A stretch of 21,849 nucleotides of DNA from an uncultured Clostridium sp. GTDB lineage: Bacteria > Bacillota > Clostridia > Clostridiales > Clostridiaceae. Below the pieces are notes generated by a model. It made no database searches. It saw only the letters and a program-made list of their open reading frames with translations, and was not told the DNA's origin. This document shows, one piece after another, positions 16,166 to 21,849 of the stretch. Where the stretch lies: positions 1 to 21,849 of the forward strand of contig CAMNZV010000003.1 of assembly GCA_946575275.1 (NCBI GenBank), in the 5' to 3' direction. The number at the start of each line of letters is the position of its first letter. Within the stretch, counting starts at the first letter, position 1. The position numbers and the translations under genes were made by a program.

Positions 16166-17752
16166 ATGAATGTTTTAATAGGAAATGCATGGCCATATAC
16201 TAATGGTCCACTTCATGTTGGCAGAATAGCCTCATTATTACCAGGAGATATATTAGCCAGATATCATAGGTTAATGGGAGATAATGTGGTATTTATTTCA
16301 GGAAGTGATTGTCATGGTACACCTGTTACAAGAAGGGCTTTAGAGGAGGGATTACCCCCTTTTGAAGTAGTTAATAAGTATCATAATAAATTAAAAAATA
16401 CTTTTGAAAAATTCAATTTTTCTTATGATTATTTTGCAAAAACTCACTCAGATTATCATATGAATATTGTAAGTAAGATTATTTTAGATTTATTAAATAA
16501 GGGATATATATACGAAAAAGAAATTAATCAAGTTATTTGTAGTGGAAGCATGGAGATTATTTTAGACAATTATATTGACGAAAGATGTAGACATTGTGAA
16601 AAGTCAATGGAGGGAACCTGCAATAAATGTGGAAATTTATATGAGGCTCATGAAAATATTTGTGAAAAGTGTAAACATTGTACTGGAAGCTTACAAATAG
16701 TAAAAACAAATCAATTATTTTTTGCTCTATCTAAATTTGAAAATGATGTAAAAAGATTGCTAATTAGACAAAAAGATTGGAGAAATAATGCAATTAATAT
16801 AACAAAAAGGTATTTAGATGAAGGGTTAAAGGATAAAATATTAACAAGAAATTCTACTTTTGGGATCGATGTTCCCTTAAATGGATATGATGATAAAAAG
16901 ATATATGTATGGATAGAAGCAGTTATGGGATACTTAACTGCAAGTATGGAATATTTAAGTTTAAAAGGTGAGGACTATTTAGATTACTTCCAAGGGGATG
17001 AAAGCAAAATATATTTAGTTCATGAAAAAGAAAATGTGCCCTTTCATACTGTTGTTTTACCAGGAATTTTAGCAGGGATTGGTATTAAAAATCCTAATAT
17101 ACAGATTATTTCAAGCGAAAAGTTAAGACTTGAGGGGAAACAATTTTCAATAGCAAAAGGTCATGTAATATGGGGAGATTATATAGCAAATAATTATTGT
17201 ATAGATTCCATAAGGTATTATCTAACTGTTAATGGGGCAGAAGAGTCTTCTACGGATTTTAAATGGCGAGATTTTATTAATGAAAACAATAATATTTTAG
17301 TTAAAATCGTAGGAAATTATATCAATAGGGTGTTTTCATGTATAGTAAATAACTACCAGGGGAAAATATCAAAGTTTAAAGTTAATAATGAGCTTAAAAA
17401 TAAGATATTAAATATATATTTTATAGTAGGAGATAAGATAGAGGAAGGTAAATTTAAAGAAGCTCTTCAAATAATTATTACTTCAATCAAGGTGCAAAAT
17501 AGCAAATTTAATACAGGTAAAGAAGAGCTATATGAATCAGTTCAGTTTATTGCAAATTTATCTAATTTATTAGACCCATTTATGCCAGATATGGCGGAAA
17601 AGTTGCGTAACTCATTGGGCATTAAGAGGGCCTTGTGGAGATTTATTGAAGTAGAGGATATAAGGGTTAAAAATATAGGGTTGCTATTTCATGTTATAGA
17701 AAAGGATAAAATATATTATGAAATAAATAACTTAAAGAAATTAGGAAGGTAA
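16166..17752 (+). CDS. Divergent MetRS-like class I tRNA-ligase paralog with eroded catalytic motifs
   Basis: A 528-residue protein with the overall plan of a methionyl-tRNA synthetase without the C-terminal tRNA-binding domain. Retained features: WPYTNGPLH at the N-terminus, SDCHGTP (D48, equivalent to a methionine-binding Asp), YVWIE with W249, and a double zinc knuckle (C141, C144, C152, C155, C166, C169, C172). Altered features: HIGH is HVGR (17-20), the KMSKS loop aligns as QFSIA (326-330) so its catalytic lysine is Ile, the GKD segment near the active-site His is EKEN, and the anticodon-domain APW motif is replaced by NTGKEEL. The frame is intact, the codon use matches its neighbours, and RBS AAAGGTGG (16152-16159) is good, so it is not a pseudogene. 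It lies between metG and tatD, probably under the methionine T-box. It may bind methionine or tRNA without charging, or use another substrate; the function is unknown. Confidence 0.85.
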   Translation: MNVLIGNAWPYTNGPLHVGRIASLLPGDILARYHRLMGDNVVFISGSDCHGTPVTRRALEEGLPPFEVVNKYHNKLKNTFEKFNFSYDYFAKTHSDYHMNIVSKIILDLLNKGYIYEKEINQVICSGSMEIILDNYIDERCRHCEKSMEGTCNKCGNLYEAHENICEKCKHCTGSLQIVKTNQLFFALSKFENDVKRLLIRQKDWRNNAINITKRYLDEGLKDKILTRNSTFGIDVPLNGYDDKKIYVWIEAVMGYLTASMEYLSLKGEDYLDYFQGDESKIYLVHEKENVPFHTVVLPGILAGIGIKNPNIQIISSEKLRLEGKQFSIAKGHVIWGDYIANNYCIDSIRYYLTVNGAEESSTDFKWRDFINENNNILVKIVGNYINRVFSCIVNNYQGKISKFKVNNELKNKILNIYFIVGDKIEEGKFKEALQIIITSIKVQNSKFNTGKEELYESVQFIANLSNLLDPFMPDMAEKLRNSLGIKRALWRFIEVEDIRVKNIGLLFHVIEKDKIYYEINNLKKLGR

Positions 17753-17758
17753 CAATAT

Positions 17759-18541
17759 ATGAAAAAGTATAATATATTTGACAGTCATGCACATTATGAT
17801 GAAGAATCCTTTGATGAAGATAGAGAAGTATTGCTTAAGCAGTTAAAGACTGAAGGTGTAATTGGAATAATAAATTGTGCATCTTCTTATGAAAGTATTC
17901 AAAAGGTCAATTCAATAATAAATAAACATAATTACATTTATGGTGCATTAGGAATTCATCCTGAAAATGCTAATGAATATAATGAAAATGTTCAAGAAGA
18001 GATTAATACTTATATAATGAATAGCAAGAAGGTTGTGGCAATAGGTGAAATTGGTTTAGACTACTACTGGGAGGAGAATCCACCTAGGGAGGTTCAAAAA
18101 GCGGTTTTCAGAAAACAAATGGAATTTGCTGATAAACTAAATTTGCCTGTAATAATACATGATAGGGAAGCTCATCAAGATACACTAGAAATAATTAGGG
18201 AATTTCCAAGGGTTAGGGGGGTAATTCATTGCTTTACAGGAAGTGTTGAATTTGCCAGAGAGTGCCTAAGGGAAGGATATTACATTGGAATAACAGGAGT
18301 TGTAACTTTTAAAAATGCCAAGAAAATTATTGATGTAGTTAAAGATATACCAATAAATAAGTTGCTTGGGGAAACGGATTGTCCTTATATGGCACCAGAG
18401 CCAAAGAGGGGAAAAAGAAACCAATCTAATTATATAGAATATATAATTGAAAAAATAGCACAAATAAAAGAAATAGATAGTGAGATAATTAGTGAAAATG
18501 TAAATAATAATTTAAGAGAATTATTCAGGATAAGTTTATAG
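17759..18541 (+). CDS. tatD: TatD-family metal-dependent hydrolase (YabD-like)
   Basis: A 260-residue TIM-barrel amidohydrolase; family members are 3'-5' exonucleases/DNases on single-stranded nucleic acid. Metal ligands are visible: H10 and H12 in DSHAH, the glutamate of AIGEIGLDYYW, the histidine of VIIHDREA, the histidine of VIHCFTGS and the aspartate of GETDCPYMAPEP. The length is standard. The ATG is 6 bp after the MetRS-like stop, with AGGAAGG inside the end of that gene as ribosome binding site, so it belongs to the metG transcription unit. The metS-yabD neighbourhood is conserved in B. subtilis, which supports orthology with YabD. Its physiological substrate in Firmicutes is not established. 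Confidence 0.93.
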   Translation: MKKYNIFDSHAHYDEESFDEDREVLLKQLKTEGVIGIINCASSYESIQKVNSIINKHNYIYGALGIHPENANEYNENVQEEINTYIMNSKKVVAIGEIGLDYYWEENPPREVQKAVFRKQMEFADKLNLPVIIHDREAHQDTLEIIREFPRVRGVIHCFTGSVEFARECLREGYYIGITGVVTFKNAKKIIDVVKDIPINKLLGETDCPYMAPEPKRGKRNQSNYIEYIIEKIAQIKEIDSEIISENVNNNLRELFRISL

Positions 18542-18570
18542 TTGACATTATATACAAATTATGGAATAAT
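18542..18570 (+). promoter_or_regulatory. Upstream promoter (P1) of the YabE-like gene
   Basis: TTGACA (18542-18547), 17 nt, AATAAT (18565-18570), starting on the base after the tatD stop. The start would be near 18577, giving a leader of about 145 nt. The -35 is perfect and the -10 is five of six. Confidence 0.6.
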
Positions 18571-18661
18571 ATAAGTGTAACAAAAAAGTAACAAGTTAGT
18601 CCTCTTAGACATTTAGAAAACAAGGCATTTAGTAAAAATGTTAATGAAATATGAATGAAAT

Positions 18662-18690
18662 TTGACAATATTTTATTACTAAGGTATAAT
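18662..18690 (+). promoter_or_regulatory. Downstream consensus promoter (P2) of the YabE-like gene
   Basis: TTGACA (18662-18667), exactly 17 nt, TATAAT (18685-18690): a perfect sigma-A promoter. Transcription would start near 18697, about 26 nt before the ATG. It is the second -35/-10 pair in 150 bp. Confidence 0.85.
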
Positions 18691-18722
18691 TCAGAGGACG
18701 CTCTTGCCAAAGGAGGTAATAA

Positions 18723-19790
18723 ATGAAGAATATTAAAGGTATCTTTAAAAAGTTTTCAAATAAGGGTCCCAAGGCAAAGATAGTGTTAGGTTTAATTGCA
18801 CTTATTTTTCTGCTAACCACAGTGGTTATTGTGGTAAACATGAGAAAAACAGTAAGTATCGATGTAGACGGTGAAATTCAAACAGTAATAACCTACAAAG
18901 GTACAGTTAAAGAAGTTTTGAATGAAAATGGTGTTGATGTAATTTCAAAGGACAAAATTGAACCATCCTTAGATTCAAAACTATCTGAAAATGAAACAAT
19001 ACAAATAAAGAAGGCAATACCTATTACAGTTGTTATAACAGGTCAAGAGCATGAAGTCTTAACAGCTGAAAATACGGTAGGAGATATGTTACTTGCAGAG
19101 ACTGATTATATCAGGCAGCAGGGTGGCGATTACGATGAAGATGATGAAGTAGAGCCTTCAAGGGATACTGGAATTAGTGAAAATTTATTAGTTTCATTAG
19201 TTCAAGTTGAAATACAAGAAGTAGTTGAAAATGAAGTTCAAGAGTATGAAACCATAACACAAACTGACGATAATAAAGACATAAATTCAACAGAAGAAGT
19301 AGTACAAGCAGGACAAAATGGGACAATGGAAGTAAGCTATAAGATTTATAGCTATGAAGATGGAACAACCAAAAAAGAAATGCTTTCATCTACACTTGTA
19401 GAAGTACCTAAGGATGAAATAATTCTAAAAGGTAGCGGACACTTTATGTCAAGTAGAAGTGGTGAGCAAGTAAAAATTAAAGGGAAATCTATTTATGTTA
19501 GTGCAACAGCATATTATTGTGGAAACAATGCAATTACAGCAACAGGAAGACATGCTATAAGAAATACTGCAAAGGATGGAGTAAGTACAATTGCTGTAGA
19601 TCCATCAGTAATTCCACTTGGTACATTAGTATATGTACAAGGTTATGGAAAAGCAGTAGCAGCAGATGTTGGAACTGCAATAAAAGGTAACAAAATAGAT
19701 GTTTATACTACATCTCTTGCAGAAGCAAGGGCATGGGGTAGAAAAGATGGCTTAGAGCTTGGAATAATTGCATATCCAGGTGAATGGTAA
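18723..19790 (+). CDS. yabE: YabE-like cell-wall protein: DUF348, G5 and 3D domains
   Basis: A membrane-anchored or secreted protein of 355 residues, related to YabE and resuscitation-promoting-factor-like muralytic proteins. A basic N-terminus is followed by one hydrophobic helix (about 19-38). Next come two DUF348 repeats (about 43-84 and 100-145), the second holding an acidic patch DYDEDDEVE; a G5 domain (about 155-235, ending VEVPKDEIILKGSG); and a C-terminal 3D domain (about 258-352). The three conserved aspartates are D293 (AVDPSVIPLGT), D315 (AADVGTAIKG) and D326 (NKIDVY). The 3D fold resembles the MltA transglycosylase core, so peptidoglycan cleavage is inferred. AAAGGAGG (18709-18716) gives a strong start. 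It has its own tandem promoters and a terminator, so it is transcribed separately. The metS-yabD-yabE-rnmV-ksgA order matches B. subtilis. Confidence 0.92.
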   Translation: MKNIKGIFKKFSNKGPKAKIVLGLIALIFLLTTVVIVVNMRKTVSIDVDGEIQTVITYKGTVKEVLNENGVDVISKDKIEPSLDSKLSENETIQIKKAIPITVVITGQEHEVLTAENTVGDMLLAETDYIRQQGGDYDEDDEVEPSRDTGISENLLVSLVQVEIQEVVENEVQEYETITQTDDNKDINSTEEVVQAGQNGTMEVSYKIYSYEDGTTKKEMLSSTLVEVPKDEIILKGSGHFMSSRSGEQVKIKGKSIYVSATAYYCGNNAITATGRHAIRNTAKDGVSTIAVDPSVIPLGTLVYVQGYGKAVAADVGTAIKGNKIDVYTTSLAEARAWGRKDGLELGIIAYPGEW

Positions 19791-19804
19791 TAATTTAATA
19801 ATTT

Positions 19805-19850
19805 AAGGGCTCTCTAAATGGATTATTTTAGTCTGTTTAGAGGGCCTTTT
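19805..19850 (+). terminator. Intrinsic terminator after yabE
   Basis: GGCTCTCTAAA (19808-19818) pairs with TTTAGAGGGCC (19836-19846) with one wobble. It extends by A-T pairs at the base and is followed by TTTT. The 17-nt loop is T-rich. Confidence 0.9.
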
Positions 19851-19884
19851 AACTTAAGTACTGTTTTATATTATTAATGTATAC

Positions 19885-19890
19885 TATAAT
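19885..19890 (+). promoter_or_regulatory. Candidate -10 element for rnmV-ksgA
   Basis: A perfect TATAAT in the space between the yabE terminator and rnmV; the -35 region (around 19861-19867, CTGTTTT) is weak. The leader, about 50 nt, contains a small possible hairpin, TAGGG with CCCTA, around 19895-19919. Some promoter is needed here because a terminator precedes it. Confidence 0.4.
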
Positions 19891-19946
19891 AGTCTAGGGG
19901 AAACAATGCTTATCCCTATTAATAAGATAAGAAAGGTTGTTTTATT

Positions 19947-20495
19947 TTGATTAAAGAAGTAATAGTTGTAGAGGGCAGAGATGATATAACAGCAGTTAAA
20001 CAAGCAGTTGAAGCAGAAATAATAGCTGTAGGTGGATTTGGAATTAATGCTAAGGTTATAGATAGAATAAAAGAGGCACAAAAAAGAAAGGGTGTAATTG
20101 TATTAACGGATCCTGATTTTGCTGGAGAAAAAATTAGAAGTATAATAGCAAAAAGGGTAAAAGGTATTAAACACGCTTATATTGCCCAAGAGGATGGACT
20201 TAAAGATGGTGATATTGGTGTTGAGAATGCAAAACCAGATGTTATTATAAGAGCCTTAGAAAGTGCAAAGGTTACGTTAGAGGATAAAAATGACTTTTTT
20301 AATATGCAAGATATGTATCATTTTAAGTTAACAGGATATGATGATTCGAAAAAGAGAAGAATAATTTTAGGTAAGGTACTTGGCATTGGATATGGTAATG
20401 CCAATCAAATGATTTCAAGGCTAAATAATTATGGTATAACAAAGGATGAATTTATAAAAGCTATAAAAGAAATAGAAATACAAATAGGAGAGTAA
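19947..20495 (+). CDS. rnmV: Ribonuclease M5 (5S rRNA maturase)
   Basis: Cleaves the 5S rRNA precursor in low-GC Gram-positives, acting on the precursor bound to ribosomal protein L18. The N-terminal Toprim domain shows VVEGRDD (E9, D12, D13) and LTDPDFAGEKIR (D55, D57), the acidic metal-binding residues. The C-terminal half carries IGVENAKPDVIIRAL, characteristic of RNase M5. The length of 182 is normal. The start is TTG at 19947, with GAAAGG (19931-19936) upstream; the resulting MIKEVIVVEG start matches the family and no ATG is available before the Toprim motif. ksgA begins 3 bp after its stop, so the two form an rRNA-processing operon. Confidence 0.95.
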   Translation: MIKEVIVVEGRDDITAVKQAVEAEIIAVGGFGINAKVIDRIKEAQKRKGVIVLTDPDFAGEKIRSIIAKRVKGIKHAYIAQEDGLKDGDIGVENAKPDVIIRALESAKVTLEDKNDFFNMQDMYHFKLTGYDDSKKRRIILGKVLGIGYGNANQMISRLNNYGITKDEFIKAIKEIEIQIGE

Positions 20496-20498
20496 ATT

Positions 20499-21341
20499 AT
20501 GAATATTGAAGATTATAAAACTCAGGAGTTAGTAAAAAAATATAACTTTAGATTTTCTAAAAGTTTAGGACAAAATTTCTTAATTGATGATTCTGTTTTA
20601 GAGGACATTGTAAATGGTGCAGAAGTTAATAAGGAGGATTTGATTATAGAAATTGGACCAGGTGTTGGAACACTAACAGCACAGCTTTTAAGAAGGGCAA
20701 AGAAAGTGGTATCTATAGAGCTAGATAGTAATTTAATACCTATACTTCAAGGGGAGCTTGGAAGCAATGATAATTTTAACTTAATACATAAGGATGCTTT
20801 AAAAGTTGATTTTAGTGAAATTATTGGAGAAGAACAAAGTGTAAAGCTTGTAGCTAATCTTCCTTATTATGTAACCACCCCTATTATAATAAAACTTCTT
20901 AAAGAAGGATATAATTTTAAAAATCTTACTATAATGATTCAAAAGGAAGTGGCAGAAAGAATAGATGCTGTGCCATCAACAAAAGAATATGGTTCACTTT
21001 CTTTATTTGTACAATATTATTGCAATACAGAGATTGTTAGAAGAGTTTCACCAACTTCATTTATTCCAAGACCAAAGGTAGATTCAGTTGTAATTAGGTT
21101 AGATAAACTTGAAAGTAAGGCAGTTTTAGTTAAGGATGAAAAATTAATGTTTGATATAATTAGAAATGTATTTAATATGAGAAGAAAGACTTTATTAAAT
21201 GGAGTGAAATTTCTAGGGTATTCAAAGGAAAAGTTAGAGGAAGCTTTTAAAATTGCAAATATTGATTATAAAAGAAGAGGCGAAACCTTATCTCTTCAAG
21301 AATTTGCAAATTTAGCAGATGCTATGTTAGAAGTAAGATAG
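20499..21341 (+). CDS. rsmA: 16S rRNA (adenine1518/1519-N6)-dimethyltransferase
   Basis: KsgA/RsmA dimethylates two adjacent adenines in the 3'-terminal hairpin of 16S rRNA during late 30S assembly, using S-adenosylmethionine; loss gives kasugamycin resistance. The 280-residue protein has [11 protein letters not shown] at 20-30, the SAM-binding loop [10 protein letters not shown] at 51-60, an acidic SIELD after it, the catalytic NLPYY at 120-124, and the C-terminal small domain with [14 protein letters not shown] and [10 protein letters not shown]. The ATG at 20499 follows AGGAGAG inside the end of rnmV, with three bases between the genes. No terminator is evident after it; a pair of direct repeats with TATAAT follows. 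Confidence 0.97.
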   Translation: MNIEDYKTQELVKKYNFRFSKSLGQNFLIDDSVLEDIVNGAEVNKEDLIIEIGPGVGTLTAQLLRRAKKVVSIELDSNLIPILQGELGSNDNFNLIHKDALKVDFSEIIGEEQSVKLVANLPYYVTTPIIIKLLKEGYNFKNLTIMIQKEVAERIDAVPSTKEYGSLSLFVQYYCNTEIVRRVSPTSFIPRPKVDSVVIRLDKLESKAVLVKDEKLMFDIIRNVFNMRRKTLLNGVKFLGYSKEKLEEAFKIANIDYKRRGETLSLQEFANLADAMLEVR

Positions 21342-21372
21342 CATATAATTACATACCTTTAGCATATAATTA
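21339..21372 (+). repeat. 13-bp direct repeat containing TATAAT, between ksgA and the next gene
   Basis: TAGCATATAATTA occurs at 21339-21351 (starting in the ksgA stop codon) and again at 21360-21372, a 21-bp period, about two helical turns. Each copy contains TATAAT (21344-21349 and 21365-21370). Neither has a convincing -35 17 nt upstream. They could be tandem -10 elements, a regulator site or coincidence. Confidence 0.5.
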
Positions 21373-21403
21373 ATTGAATAAATATATGTGGAGGAATAGG
21401 GGC

Positions 21404-21849
21404 TTGGCACATAATAAATTGTATAGAAATTTTATAATTTTACAGGAGGATGAGAGAACTCATGCTTCATCTTTGGAAAAGGCAATGTCAGGTTACACTA
21501 AAATTGAGGTAAAGGGAGACAAATGTAAAATATCTTTTTACTCTCAAAACTTAAGAAAAGAAGAAAACTATTCTATGGTACTTATCTGCTATAAAAAAGA
21601 TAATAAACAAATAGTAGATTTAGGCTCCTTGAAAATAGATGAAGGAGGAAAGGGAGAAAATTCAAAGGAATATTATATTAATGATATTGGGGGAATTGAT
21701 CTTTCATATACAATGATATCTGGTGCAGGTGTTTATTTAAAGGGTGAAAATCCATCCTTTGTAATGTATGGATTTGCAAGTGGTGAAGAGATAAAAGATG
21801 ATTGGAAGAACTTAAAAATAGTTAAATCTAAGGATTATGAAATAGTTGA
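21404..21849 (+). CDS. Conserved-looking protein of unknown function, 3'-truncated
   Basis: An open frame of 148 codons runs from TTG 21404 off the right edge without a stop; the window ends two bases into the next codon. GGAGG (21390-21394) lies 9 nt before the TTG, and no ATG is nearer than residue 32, so TTG is the best start. The protein begins AHNKLYRNFIILQEDER and contains KIEVKGDKCKISFYSQNLR and GGIDLSYTMISGAGVYLK. It has no signal peptide or membrane helix in the visible part, is rich in Lys and Asp/Glu, and has an alternating hydrophobic pattern suggesting beta-strands. I do not recognise a domain with known function; the N-terminus looks like a conserved clostridial hypothetical. 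In B. subtilis the sporulation protease gene yabG follows ksgA, but nothing here resembles it. Confidence 0.8.
   Translation, partial: MAHNKLYRNFIILQEDERTHASSLEKAMSGYTKIEVKGDKCKISFYSQNLRKEENYSMVLICYKKDNKQIVDLGSLKIDEGGKGENSKEYYINDIGGIDLSYTMISGAGVYLKGENPSFVMYGFASGEEIKDDWKNLKIVKSKDYEIV

Noticed and set aside
16166..17752. Treating the MetRS-like gene as a pseudogene or as a recent tandem duplicate of metG
   Set aside because: The frame is intact with a good start and conserved structural residues, which argues against decay. The double zinc knuckle and missing C-terminal tRNA-binding domain show a different MetRS subtype from the neighbouring metG.
1..21849. Mobile elements, prophage, toxin-antitoxin or defence islands
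   Set aside because: No transposase, integrase, terminal repeats, att-like repeats or spaced repeat arrays were seen, and composition is uniform across the window.

Overview
The window looks like a chromosomal segment of a low-GC Firmicute, most likely Clostridium sensu stricto. The basis is strong A+T bias, AGA/ATA/TTA-rich codon use, GGAGG-type ribosome binding sites with some TTG/GTG starts, rubrerythrin, two T-box leaders, a CcpA-like regulator and a gene order resembling the Bacillus subtilis metS-yabD-yabE-rnmV-ksgA block. It is almost entirely vertically inherited housekeeping DNA. I see no phage, insertion sequence, CRISPR array, rRNA or tRNA.

Layout. 1-2065: the 3' end of a YhcC/YtqA-type radical SAM gene overlaps a ComB-family gene, followed by rubrerythrin and a hairpin terminator. 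2137-5306: a membrane methyl-accepting chemotaxis protein, then an aspartate kinase ending in a bidirectional terminator. 5310-5528 (minus): a small BFD-like [2Fe-2S] protein, convergent with the kinase. 5655-9091: a consensus promoter, an isoleucine T-box (specifier ATC) and a large type-2-looking isoleucyl-tRNA synthetase. 9097-10226: a cre-like site, promoter, CcpA-like regulator and terminator. 10267-13863: ABC ATPase, ABC permease and M24B peptidase, overlapping or within a few bases of each other. 13868-18541: promoter, methionine T-box (specifier ATG), metG, a divergent MetRS-like paralog and tatD, apparently one transcription unit. 18542-19850: tandem promoters, a YabE-like cell-wall protein and a terminator. 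19885-21341: rnmV and ksgA, three bases apart, for 5S maturation and 16S dimethylation. 21404-21849: a TTG-start gene of unknown function running off the right end.

Functionally, the middle and right half form a translation island: ileS and metG are each controlled by uncharged cognate tRNA, and RNase M5 and KsgA act on rRNA. The left third carries oxidative-stress (rubrerythrin), chemotaxis and amino-acid biosynthesis genes.

The best candidate for something undescribed is the gene at 16166-17752. It has a MetRS-like fold with a double zinc knuckle, but its HIGH motif reads HVGR, its KMSKS loop reads QFSIA, and the anticodon-recognition tryptophan appears to be lost. It sits between metG and tatD, where B. 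subtilis has no gene, and so probably falls under the methionine T-box. The rest is conventional.
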